A stretch of 60,089 bases of DNA from Acholeplasmatales bacterium (GTDB lineage Bacteria > Bacillota_I > Bacilli_A > Acholeplasmatales > Anaeroplasmataceae). The translations under genes and the position numbers were made by a program. The stretch is taken from positions 1-60,089 of the forward strand of contig JAFSJY010000069.1 of assembly GCA_017449215.1 (NCBI GenBank). Direction: 5' to 3'. Below the pieces are notes generated by a model, which worked only from the letters and a program-made list of their open reading frames with translations, was not told the DNA's origin and made no database searches. Each line of letters begins with the position of its first letter. Positions within the stretch are counted from its first letter, which is position 1. Shown in pieces: positions 8,282 to 18,095 of this stretch.

Positions 8282-11131
8282 CTAGTTATAAATTGTTACA
8301 GTTTGAATAGAAACAATGTAATTTCCATATGGTGATAATAAACAATCACCAATCTTACCACTACCTGTATTTACTCTCATATTTGTAAGATTATATAAGC
8401 AATAAATATTATAAGTTCCAACATTTGTTAATGTAGGCTCATCACTAGCCCAATTATTACCATTATCTACTGAATATAATACTGAATAATTGAAGTCAGA
8501 ATCATCTTCAAATGAAGTCATTATTCTAGATGGATTATATCCTTCTGAGTCATATTCAAGATTTAAATCAATCGGATTAGTTATTGAACCACTAGTAGTT
8601 CCAGCATCACCAAATTTTGCATAAACAAATTCTACACTACCTTCAATTGTTTCATATCCAGTCTTACTAATCTTATAAGTAAAATTAGCACTACCAGCTA
8701 CCTTTTCTGACACCTCTACATTAACATCCTCTAATAGAGTATGAGAGATACTATCTAAATATGTAGCATTCTTTAATAGATTAGTATATATTGTATAAAC
8801 CTCATCTAATGATGTTATAGTTGTGCCATCAGAAGATTCAACCTCGTAGGTTAATCCTGTTGATTCTCCCTCTAAATATAATTCATTTCCATCATTTGAA
8901 ATAATACTAATAACTGGAGATATCATATCTAGATTACTAGACGTAATAGTACTTAAAGCGATAGTTACCTTACGGCTACCTTCTACTACAACAGTACTTC
9001 CAACCTTATAATAAACTGTATATTCTCCTACTTCAGTTAACACTAATTCTGAACTATAATTTACTCCATCAATTGAATATAATACATTTTCTGTAGTATC
9101 AACAAAATTCATTAATATACCATCTTCATCATATTTAAATGTATATTCATCAGATCTAATTAAATATTCTGGATAGCCTACTGGAACCTCAGTAGAGAAG
9201 ATTATTCTAACCTTCTTTTCTGATAACAATCTTTCAGAATCTGGGAATCTAGTAAATGTTATTTCCATGAACTCATCTTCAATGATAGATAATGTTCCAT
9301 TTGAATTATATTGATTAATAGAATCATCTAAATAATTCTTTGGATAATTAACTAATATAGAATTATCCTCAAGACCAAATCTTTCTAATAATGTAGCGAT
9401 ACTTACAATATTACTAGCAGCACTACCTGTAATATCATAAAAATAATCATTATCACCTAAATTAGAAACATTATTTAGATTTCCAAATTTAATCCCATTA
9501 CTTAGTCTATAATCATTAAAAGTGAATGTAAATTCATCAACTATATCATAATCATCAAATGTAAAAGTTGCTGTAAATGTATTGATACCATTCTTTAAAT
9601 CAATATAGCCATCCATTGTATGCTCATATTCAAAGCTAATATTATTTGGCTCAAATTCAGTAACAGGATTATTTCCTCCTATTTGGAATTCCATACTGTC
9701 AAATAATGTATTAGCCTTTATGCCATTATATTTATTAAATGTCATCATACCATTTAGCATTAATACATTATCATCAAATATATCACTTGATACATATGGT
9801 GTATTATATACTAATTTACGTGAATTAATATTAATATTAAATGTAGGTTCATCATAATAATCCTTAATATTATCTGGTAAGATTAATTTAATTTCATATG
9901 AATCAATATCACTTGATACTCTTCCATCATAAGAGAAACTAATATCATCTAAATATTGCTTATCCTCTTCTGCAATTCCACTTAATTCAATATAATCTTT
10001 TAAATTAATGCCACTTAATGATTCTTCTAATGTCATACCAGAAATAGGATATAAATTTAGTTCTGATTTTAAAGAAACAATTATATTCTTTTTATAAATA
10101 TTAATTACTTCAAAATCTTCCTTATTATCATATCCATCACATACAATCTTGTAATATACTCTATAAATACCTGGTTCTGTATATTCAAAATTATTTGTTT
10201 CAGAATATGTAGTCATATTCTCGCTTCTATAATATACCTTAGCATCCTTATTATCGACATTTACACTAATCTTATGAGGATTGCCATCATAATAATCAAA
10301 ATATCCTTGTGAAGAATATGTTAAAGATGAATAAGTAACCTTAGTTTCTTCACTTATAGTATCAATAACCTTTTTATAGTCTTCCTCTGTAGGAGTTGAA
10401 ACTGTAATTTCAACCTCATCTAATTTATCATTAGCGTCATTTTCATCCTGATATTTATTATCAATACCATCTAACCAATTATCTGTTATTTGATTAAATT
10501 CTTCCTTTTTAATGATCTTGTCTTTATTAATCTTAACTTCTATTTTCTTATTTGATATATCAGTTAATTTACCCTTAACTAATTCGTTATTAATCTTATC
10601 AAATACAAATAATTCAGTAACACCCTTAAACACAGAATAAATTTGATGAAGAACATTATTAATCTCTCTAACATGTAATCCAAATACAGTACCACGTACT
10701 GCCATTACTGAATTATTAGATGATAAAAAGAATTCTTCCTCTAGACCTAATTTATTTTGAATTTCAGCTAATACAATTCCTTTTTCTACAAAGATATTTG
10801 TTTTATAGCTATCTTTACCTTCAGATTTTATATTAATTGTTGTATTTTCACCTAGATAAACATATTTATCCTCATCAAATTTAATAACTAAAACAGAATC
10901 GGCACCTATATTTAGTGTATCACCATCATATAGATTCATTCCTTTAAAGCATTTTAATTCTTCTTTGTCATCTGATACAGTTGCACTACCTTCCATTCCA
11001 ACTATCTTAATAGATCTAGCTGAATCTAGTAATGAACCATTATTTTCTCTATCATCTCCACAAGATGTTAAAGATAATAATATCAAGACAAATGATAAGA
11101 TTGTTGTTACAAAAAAGATTAACTTTTTCAT
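8282..11131 (-). CDS. FecR-domain lipoprotein (949 aa), copy 1
   Basis: A lipobox LTSC with Cys24 follows a strong hydrophobic signal. Residues of about 40-190 form a FecR-like domain: a YDGDTL step, a FDEDKYVYLGENT strand, then the family hallmark SVMAVRGTVFG near 145. The rest (about 270-949) is a series of beta-rich Ig-like modules with repeated YSIDGVNY and VYYK motifs. It is a clear paralogue of the protein at 18096-20777, with near-identical stretches in the FecR region. FecR domains sense or bind surface signals in other bacteria; here the domain is outside the cell on a lipoprotein, with no anti-sigma segment. It starts with a good AGGAGG site downstream of a terminator, so it may have its own weak promoter or rely on read-through. 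Confidence 0.87.
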   Translation of the reverse strand: MKKLIFFVTTILSFVLILLSLTSCGDDRENNGSLLDSARSIKIVGMEGSATVSDDKEELKCFKGMNLYDGDTLNIGADSVLVIKFDEDKYVYLGENTTINIKSEGKDSYKTNIFVEKGIVLAEIQNKLGLEEEFFLSSNNSVMAVRGTVFGLHVREINNVLHQIYSVFKGVTELFVFDKINNELVKGKLTDISNKKIEVKINKDKIIKKEEFNQITDNWLDGIDNKYQDENDANDKLDEVEITVSTPTEEDYKKVIDTISEETKVTYSSLTYSSQGYFDYYDGNPHKISVNVDNKDAKVYYRSENMTTYSETNNFEYTEPGIYRVYYKIVCDGYDNKEDFEVINIYKKNIIVSLKSELNLYPISGMTLEESLSGINLKDYIELSGIAEEDKQYLDDISFSYDGRVSSDIDSYEIKLILPDNIKDYYDEPTFNININSRKLVYNTPYVSSDIFDDNVLMLNGMMTFNKYNGIKANTLFDSMEFQIGGNNPVTEFEPNNISFEYEHTMDGYIDLKNGINTFTATFTFDDYDIVDEFTFTFNDYRLSNGIKFGNLNNVSNLGDNDYFYDITGSAASNIVSIATLLERFGLEDNSILVNYPKNYLDDSINQYNSNGTLSIIEDEFMEITFTRFPDSERLLSEKKVRIIFSTEVPVGYPEYLIRSDEYTFKYDEDGILMNFVDTTENVLYSIDGVNYSSELVLTEVGEYTVYYKVGSTVVVEGSRKVTIALSTITSSNLDMISPVISIISNDGNELYLEGESTGLTYEVESSDGTTITSLDEVYTIYTNLLKNATYLDSISHTLLEDVNVEVSEKVAGSANFTYKISKTGYETIEGSVEFVYAKFGDAGTTSGSITNPIDLNLEYDSEGYNPSRIMTSFEDDSDFNYSVLYSVDNGNNWASDEPTLTNVGTYNIYCLYNLTNMRVNTGSGKIGDCLLSPYGNYIVSIQTVTIYN

Positions 11132-11167
11132 AATTTCCTCCTTTTTATTAGGATTTTATAATAAGCC

Positions 11168-11209
11168 AAAAATCCGACTACTCTATCATAGAATAATAAT
11201 CGGATTTTT
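11168..11209 (-). terminator. Terminator between the two FecR/LRR gene pairs
   Basis: AAAAATCCGA (11168-11177 on plus) pairs with TCGGATTTTT (11200-11209). The minus transcript ends in the T-rich arm; a T run also exists on the plus side, so it may work both ways. It divides the locus into cyclase-FecR-LRR and FecR-LRR units. Confidence 0.75.
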
Positions 11210-11216
11210 GATTTTT

Positions 11217-14200
11217 TTATTCAACGCCCCAAATTACTATTTCGCCATTAACATAATGCCAGTAATTATTTTCTGTATCAGTCGGAGCTTCTTCACTATA
11301 GAAATACTTTGTAGCATTCGATATAGCCGTATCATTACCACTTACATATAAACCATCAATTTTATAGAATTGTTCTTTTGTTCCTTCATAGAATATCTTT
11401 TCTAGAGTAACCTTATAGAATGTATATCCAGATTGATATCCAATATCAGTTACAGAAACTGGGATAACAATTGTCTTTAAAGATGAATTGTTACAGAAAG
11501 CATAACTACTTATAAAGTTACCCTTAGTAATGATTACAGTTGTTAAATAATCATTATGTGAGTAGTCTTTATAACTATATCCAAAATAATTATATGGATC
11601 TCCTACATAAGCAGCATATCTAGCTGGGCCCTTATATGTTTCTACTCTATAGCAATAATAGAATGGATGGAACTCATCATTTACTACTGTGTCAGCAATT
11701 TCTACATGGCTTAATGAGTAGCAATAGCCAAATGCATATCGACCTAATTTTTTTACTCCATCTAATATTTTTACTGATGTAATATTAGAATATGCAAAAG
11801 CATAACCATTTATTTTTAAATCAGTATATGTAACGCCATTATGTGTGAATGATCCAGGTATTACTAAATCAGTATCGTTTTTAGTATAGCCAATTACGCA
11901 TGATTCAGTGCCAATAGCAAATACATAACCACTTTCATCAAATACTAGAATTGAATCTTCTGTGTAATCTTCATGTATTTTTATTGCATAATACGCTACA
12001 TAACCATTACCAGTATATCCAGTACCTAAATCTAATGATGAAGCATTATAAATTTCAACTAAATGACAGCATTCATTAAATGCATCTGTACCAATAGCTG
12101 TTACACTTGCAGGAATCTTAATTGAATATATGTTCTTATTTTGATAGAACGCCTTTTCGGCAATTTCATATGAGTTGATAGTTGTTTCATTATAAGTAAA
12201 TGAATTAGGTAACTCTAAGCAATATAAATCACCAGTATAACCAATTAAATATCCTTTTTCTCCATCATATAAGAATCTATAACCATTAGCATCTGTAATA
12301 ATTGCTGAAGGATCATCTAATGATGTATGAACTGCCTTTGCATAGTATGCAACCTTACCATTATCTTCAGAACCAAGAGTTAATGTTGATGTAGATAAAT
12401 TATAAACTTCTACTAAAGCATAGCATCCATCAAATGCGTCAGTTCCTATTGATTCAAGTGCTGCTGGAAGTGTAATTGTACTAATTAATCTACAATTTTT
12501 AAATGCACTTCCCCCAATTGTTGTAACTCCATTTGGAATATTAATTGACTTTAATGAAGTACAACCACTAAAAGCAGATCCTCCAATTGATGTTACTGAT
12601 TCAGGAATTGTTATAATACTTAAGTTAGCATCATTTTCAAACATCTCATCACAGATGGCAGTTAAGTTTCCTTCAAATACTACTTCTTTAAGGTTTGGAC
12701 AATCAGATAAAATGTCATGATCCCCAGTGAAATCACCTTTAAATATAACTTTTTCTAATTTCTTATTATTGTTTATTGATAAGTAGCTTATAGATGTTAT
12801 TGAAGCAGGTATTGTAAGATTTACAAATCCACAAGACTGTAATGAATTAGATTCAATTGATGTTACATTATCTGGAATAGTTAAACTACTTAAAGATGAA
12901 CAACCAGAGAATAATCCACCAGAAATACTAGTTAAAGCTTCGCCTAATGTTACATCTTTAAGTGCTGTACAGTCAGCAAATACATAATAAATACGCTTAT
13001 CTATATCACATTCTATATCTAATGTAGTAAGCTTCTTACAGCATCTAAATGCTTCTTTACCAAAAGATGTAATAGTTGATGGTAAAGTAACACTTGTTAA
13101 TCCACTATTATAGAATGCACATTCACCGATTGATGTTACATTATCAAAATTAACAGTAGTTAAAGATTCACAATCCATAAATGCAAAATCAGGAATAGCT
13201 ACATTCTTTGTAAAATTAAGCGTTGCTAAAGATGTACAACCATAGAACGCACTAGTAACTTGCGCTCTTATAGTTGATTGAGTTGTAAATGAGAATGATC
13301 CACTAAAAGTAACTTCTTCTAGCTTTTTACTATTACGGAATGCATTTTCTTTTAAAGCAACGCCACTAGCTAAAGTGATTGACTCAAGACCAGTGTTCAT
13401 AAATGCCCATCTATCAATTTGTGCAATTTTTTCGAAATTTACAGTTTTTAGTTTAGAACAATTTTCATATGTGTATTCTGAAACTCTAGATCCACTACCT
13501 AAATAATATACAGATTCAAGATTAGTACAGCCTCTAAACGCATACTTGCCTGTATATGCATAAGTTGATGCTGAACCATAAACTCCCATATCATATTTGA
13601 TGTTTACTGATGTTAAATTTACGCAACCCTCAAATACACCACATATAGGATTTTCTGGATGGTAACTACTATAGCTATCATCTCCATTTTGTATTAATAA
13701 GTTATTTGGAAGTGTAAGAGTTGTAAGCTGTGTATTACTAAACGCACCCTTATATAGTTTAAGTTTTACTCCTGCAGTATTAGGCCAAGTAATAGTTTTT
13801 ATTCCTGAATTCATAAATGCATATGGATTAATTTGATCTACTGTATCAGGAATTGAAATACTCTCTAATGATGTACAGCCATAGAACATTCTTGTATTTA
13901 TACATACACTACCATTTGGAAGTACTACAGTTTCAAGTGATGTACAGCCATAGAAAGTACCTGTAGAATAATCATATTTAGTATAATAATTACTTGTTGA
14001 ATCTAATTTATATAAATTTGCGCTTACTAAATTAACACAATTCTTAAATGCATCATTTCCTAGATAATTCATTGATGTTGTTTTAACTTCAAATTCTCTT
14101 ATACCAGAATTTTCAAATGCACTAGCTTCTATTCTTGTAATTGTAGCAGGTAGAATAATATTAGCATTTTTACAATCTTTAAATGCACTTTCTCCTATTG

Positions 14201-17200
14201 TAGTGATATCTCCAGTTATTTCGATTTTTGTAATTGTAGAAATACCTTCAAATGCAGATGCAGGAATTGTTGTTCCACCATTAATTACAACAGTCTTTAA
14301 TTTGCTTGATACTTCAGAATTACTCTTACCAAAAATAGCTTGTCCAAACACATTTTCACTTACATAAGGTAACTCAATATATTGTAAATTTGTTAATCCA
14401 TATAAGCATCCATCGTAATCTGTACAAGTTGATGGAATAACTATTTTTCTTAGGTTAGTACATCTACTAAACGCACCAGCAAATACCTTCTCACAATCAG
14501 GATGAACTACACATTCAAAGATTTGTGGAGTTCTAGCTTTAATTAACCACTTATATGGATTTTCAGCAGTACCAAAATAAGATCCATTATCATATGTAGT
14601 AAGTACCATATTATCGCATTTTTCAAATGTTGTTGATGCAATACTATTTATACCTGTAGGGAATGTGATTGTTGTTAAATTTACACATCCACCAAATAAA
14701 TATTCATCAAATTTAGTTACACTTGTCTCTTTTAATAATATAGTTTCTAAATTTTCACAATTGTAGAATGCATATTTACCTAAGCTAGCTAAGCTCTTAG
14801 GTATATTAATATTGAATAATAATCTACAATTACTAAATGCTTTTTCGCCAATTGAAGTGATATCTCCATTAATAGTAACGCTAATTAAGTTTCTACATCC
14901 CTCAAATGTATTATTATTTATTTCTATAACACCATTAGGCAATACAATACTCTTAATTAATGTGTTAGCAAATACATATTCACCAATATAAGTAACTTCA
15001 CTTGGAATATTAATTTCTTTTAAATTTTTACAATTATAGAATGCATAATCATTAATTTCTTCTAAGCTACTAGGTAAAACAACTTTTTTCATATTGAAAT
15101 TAGCAAATTGATAATCTTCAATACATGTAACGCCTTCTGGAACAATAATTTCTTCTAATTCTTCATAATCATTACCATTTTTGAATAATACCTTTGAATC
15201 ACATACCATCATAGGATTAGATTCTTTATAATCAAATTCAATGTTGCACCAAATTTCTACGCTATCAACATATATATTCTTAATCTTTGTATCTCTAAAT
15301 GCACCATTGTCGATTTCAACACCGCCTTTGAAATATAGATTTTCTATATTTTCACATTCGTAGAATGCATTTTCTGGAACATAACTAATTCCTTCGCCAA
15401 AGATAATTGTTTTTAATGTTTCCGGAACAAATTCTTTATTATGAGTATATTCTTTATCATAATTACTTGTTGGATAAGGAACACCGAAGAAATATCCTAG
15501 GCAACAATTAGTAGTGTAAGTATTTCCATCTACATAAGTGTATTGCATTAAATTAAGCTCTAATTCTTCCATAGTACATCCACATAATGTACCTCTGTTA
15601 ACTGCAGCAACATCGCTAGGAATAACCACATTTTTAGCACTTCTATCGATTACACCAATGAAAGTTTTACCTTTCTTGCTGTCACTATATGTGTAGATAT
15701 TTCTTTCAGTATCTTCATTAATTATAGATACGTACGTTTGAGTACCATTAACTACATTCTTTGCATAATATGAAATAAGACTATAACTAGGTCCTGATGC
15801 TCCTGCAGTTAATGTAAATGCAGTTGATCTATTAACAACTTCAACTAGGTTAACACAGTATTGGAATGAATTTTCACCTATTTGACTAGATGAAGTAATT
15901 GTTTCAGGAATAGTTAATCTTATTAATCCATAACAATACTCAAATGCATTTTTGCCAATGCTTGTTACTTTAGGGAAATTTACATCTCTAAGCTTATAAC
16001 AATTAGAAAATGCCTTATACTCAATTTTTGTAGCATTAGCTAAATTTGCTTGATCTAAATTGTAGCAATTTTGGAATGCATATTGACCAACTGTTTCTAC
16101 TTTAGATAAATCAACTGTTCCAAGCTTATAACAGTAACAGAATGCTTCATCTCCAATGTATGTAACATTTGATAAATCAATTGACCCTAAAGATGAACAT
16201 TCATCGAATGCTCTAGCACCAACTGTTTCTATTTTTGAAGCTTCAACTGTTTTTAGCTTTTTACAGCCTCTAAATGCATCTTCATTAATAGTAGTTACAT
16301 TTTTCATTTTTACAGTTTCAAGGTTTTCACACCAAGCAAAAGCTTCACCACTAATAGTTGTTACATTCTTTAAATCAACACTCTTTAAATTACTGCATGA
16401 ATAGAATGCATCATATTCAATAGTTGTAACATAATTGTTTAGTGTAACAGTCTCAATATTATAATTTTGATAGAATAACTGATATCCTAAAACAATGCTA
16501 TAGTTCTCACCAAATGATGGAATAACTACGTCCTTACTACTACCAAGATAACTTTCTAATGTTACTATTTTTTCATCTTCATCAACTGAATAGATGAAAT
16601 CCTTCTTGTCGTCATCGACTTCTTGCTGATTTTCACCAGTAATAACTCTTGATGCGCTATAAGCTACGTAACCGTAATCGCTAGATCCTACTTCTATTGG
16701 TAAATTTGAATTATTATATACTACCTTTATGTAATAGCTATTATAAAATGCATCTTCTTCTATTGTTGAAACACCTTTACCAAGTGTAACTTGTAATAAA
16801 CTATAACAATATCCAAATGCATAATCTTCAATTATAGTAACGCTATCAGGAATAACTATTTCTTTAATTTTAGAATGATAGAATGCATATTCTCCTATTT
16901 CTCCAACATTATTTCCAAGTGTAACTTGTAATAAACTATAACAATCTCCAAATGCATAATCACCAATTCTTGTAACGCTATCAGAGATTACTACTTCTTT
17001 TAGACTATTGCAACCATAAAATGCACTATCACCAATTCCTAATACAGCATCAGAAATTACTACTGATTCAATTGGTAATCCTACATAAGTATTAGAATTT
17101 GAGAAAGCATAATTATCTATGTAATACTCTGGTATTTTAGATGTGGCACTAGGTAATACTACATTTTTATCATCGCCAACATACTTGTACAAATACCATT

Positions 17201-18083
17201 TATCGTATTCTTCATTATAGTAGAATACGAAATCTCCAACAGCTGTAAGATCAGATGGTCCTTCACTTATGTTTTTAATCCATAAATCATCTTCATCTAC
17301 ACCAAGTGCAGAAAATAAACCAGTTAGATTTGCAGTTTTATCAGGCACAAAGAATTCATATAAATCTGTATATTCGACAACGTCTTTGCCAATTTCCATG
17401 TCTACATTCTTTATAGTTAACGAATTCAATTTTGACTCTCTAAATGCATAATCACCAATTTTCTCTAATGATTCTGGTAAAGATACAATTACTACTTTTG
17501 AATTTTCAAATGCGTTATCAGCAATTTCTGTTACACCATCAGGTATAACTAAATCAATAGGATAGCCTTCCTTTAGACCTGTGACAATACATTCAGTTTC
17601 ATCTGATGTAAATTCTAAATATTTAAATTCATCCTTTAAGCTAAATCTAGCTTCTACACCATTTTCTCCTTCATTACACTTATATTGTAATTGAAGTGAT
17701 AATAATTTATCTCCTAGCCACCAGCCTTCAAAATCGTAGCCGATATTCACAGTTGCAGTTAAGAATCTTACGTTACCAATCATTTCTGATTGACCAGATC
17801 CAGCATTAGTTTCAACTAAATCTTCATCTCCAAGTGAGATTGCTGCATCTGATACGTCTAGTGTTCTTTCAACATCATCTGGATTTGGATTATCATTGTT
17901 ACTATCACCTTCAATAATAACACTAGGCAATTCAATTTTAGGTAGAGAATCGTCTACTTCTCCTCTAAAATGTTCTTTAGTTACCACGTTATCTGTTGTA
18001 GATGATTCATTTTGATTATTATCACATGCTACTAGAGTAATAGTGGCAAATAATGCTAAAACTGATAATATTTTCTTTTTCAT
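11217..18083 (-). CDS. Giant BspA-type leucine-rich-repeat surface lipoprotein (2288 aa)
   Basis: The signal peptide ends in LVAC with Cys20 as lipidation site. An acidic linker follows, then an InlB-like GYDFEGWWLGD block near 115. From about 155 to 2200 the protein is built of BspA/LRR_5 repeats (IPDGVTEIADNAFENSK and similar), with spacer segments like those in the shorter paralogue at 3757-8271. Such a stacked LRR solenoid would reach far from the cell surface. It lies 12 bases after the second FecR-domain gene and shares its transcript with the CHASE2 cyclase. There is no wall-sorting motif. A role in adhesion or recognition of host or dietary polymer is inferred from the family. Confidence 0.9.
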   Translation of the reverse strand: MKKKILSVLALFATITLVACDNNQNESSTTDNVVTKEHFRGEVDDSLPKIELPSVIIEGDSNNDNPNPDDVERTLDVSDAAISLGDEDLVETNAGSGQSEMIGNVRFLTATVNIGYDFEGWWLGDKLLSLQLQYKCNEGENGVEARFSLKDEFKYLEFTSDETECIVTGLKEGYPIDLVIPDGVTEIADNAFENSKVVIVSLPESLEKIGDYAFRESKLNSLTIKNVDMEIGKDVVEYTDLYEFFVPDKTANLTGLFSALGVDEDDLWIKNISEGPSDLTAVGDFVFYYNEEYDKWYLYKYVGDDKNVVLPSATSKIPEYYIDNYAFSNSNTYVGLPIESVVISDAVLGIGDSAFYGCNSLKEVVISDSVTRIGDYAFGDCYSLLQVTLGNNVGEIGEYAFYHSKIKEIVIPDSVTIIEDYAFGYCYSLLQVTLGKGVSTIEEDAFYNSYYIKVVYNNSNLPIEVGSSDYGYVAYSASRVITGENQQEVDDDKKDFIYSVDEDEKIVTLESYLGSSKDVVIPSFGENYSIVLGYQLFYQNYNIETVTLNNYVTTIEYDAFYSCSNLKSVDLKNVTTISGEAFAWCENLETVKMKNVTTINEDAFRGCKKLKTVEASKIETVGARAFDECSSLGSIDLSNVTYIGDEAFCYCYKLGTVDLSKVETVGQYAFQNCYNLDQANLANATKIEYKAFSNCYKLRDVNFPKVTSIGKNAFEYCYGLIRLTIPETITSSSQIGENSFQYCVNLVEVVNRSTAFTLTAGASGPSYSLISYYAKNVVNGTQTYVSIINEDTERNIYTYSDSKKGKTFIGVIDRSAKNVVIPSDVAAVNRGTLCGCTMEELELNLMQYTYVDGNTYTTNCCLGYFFGVPYPTSNYDKEYTHNKEFVPETLKTIIFGEGISYVPENAFYECENIENLYFKGGVEIDNGAFRDTKIKNIYVDSVEIWCNIEFDYKESNPMMVCDSKVLFKNGNDYEELEEIIVPEGVTCIEDYQFANFNMKKVVLPSSLEEINDYAFYNCKNLKEINIPSEVTYIGEYVFANTLIKSIVLPNGVIEINNNTFEGCRNLISVTINGDITSIGEKAFSNCRLLFNINIPKSLASLGKYAFYNCENLETILLKETSVTKFDEYLFGGCVNLTTITFPTGINSIASTTFEKCDNMVLTTYDNGSYFGTAENPYKWLIKARTPQIFECVVHPDCEKVFAGAFSRCTNLRKIVIPSTCTDYDGCLYGLTNLQYIELPYVSENVFGQAIFGKSNSEVSSKLKTVVINGGTTIPASAFEGISTITKIEITGDITTIGESAFKDCKNANIILPATITRIEASAFENSGIREFEVKTTSMNYLGNDAFKNCVNLVSANLYKLDSTSNYYTKYDYSTGTFYGCTSLETVVLPNGSVCINTRMFYGCTSLESISIPDTVDQINPYAFMNSGIKTITWPNTAGVKLKLYKGAFSNTQLTTLTLPNNLLIQNGDDSYSSYHPENPICGVFEGCVNLTSVNIKYDMGVYGSASTYAYTGKYAFRGCTNLESVYYLGSGSRVSEYTYENCSKLKTVNFEKIAQIDRWAFMNTGLESITLASGVALKENAFRNSKKLEEVTFSGSFSFTTQSTIRAQVTSAFYGCTSLATLNFTKNVAIPDFAFMDCESLTTVNFDNVTSIGECAFYNSGLTSVTLPSTITSFGKEAFRCCKKLTTLDIECDIDKRIYYVFADCTALKDVTLGEALTSISGGLFSGCSSLSSLTIPDNVTSIESNSLQSCGFVNLTIPASITSISYLSINNNKKLEKVIFKGDFTGDHDILSDCPNLKEVVFEGNLTAICDEMFENDANLSIITIPESVTSIGGSAFSGCTSLKSINIPNGVTTIGGSAFKNCRLISTITLPAALESIGTDAFDGCYALVEVYNLSTSTLTLGSEDNGKVAYYAKAVHTSLDDPSAIITDANGYRFLYDGEKGYLIGYTGDLYCLELPNSFTYNETTINSYEIAEKAFYQNKNIYSIKIPASVTAIGTDAFNECCHLVEIYNASSLDLGTGYTGNGYVAYYAIKIHEDYTEDSILVFDESGYVFAIGTESCVIGYTKNDTDLVIPGSFTHNGVTYTDLKINGYAFAYSNITSVKILDGVKKLGRYAFGYCYSLSHVEIADTVVNDEFHPFYYCYRVETYKGPARYAAYVGDPYNYFGYSYKDYSHNDYLTTVIITKGNFISSYAFCNNSSLKTIVIPVSVTDIGYQSGYTFYKVTLEKIFYEGTKEQFYKIDGLYVSGNDTAISNATKYFYSEEAPTDTENNYWHYVNGEIVIWGVE
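11300..17600 (-). repeat. LRR-coding tandem repeat array 2
   Basis: A degenerate array with a unit of about 69 bp covers most of the 2288-residue LRR gene, of the same kind as array 1. The two arrays share repeat consensus and spacer modules, so recombination between them is possible and would change repeat number. Confidence 0.7.
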
Positions 18084-18095
18084 GATTTACCCTCC

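Noticed and set aside
16156-16404. Short plus-strand frames inside the LRR genes
   Set aside because: Repeat-derived shadow frames without ribosome sites.
3800-17600. CRISPR array suggested by regularly spaced similar tracts
   Set aside because: The repeats are diverged, codon-phased (about 69 bp) and encode LRR motifs; no spacer/repeat identity or cas genes.
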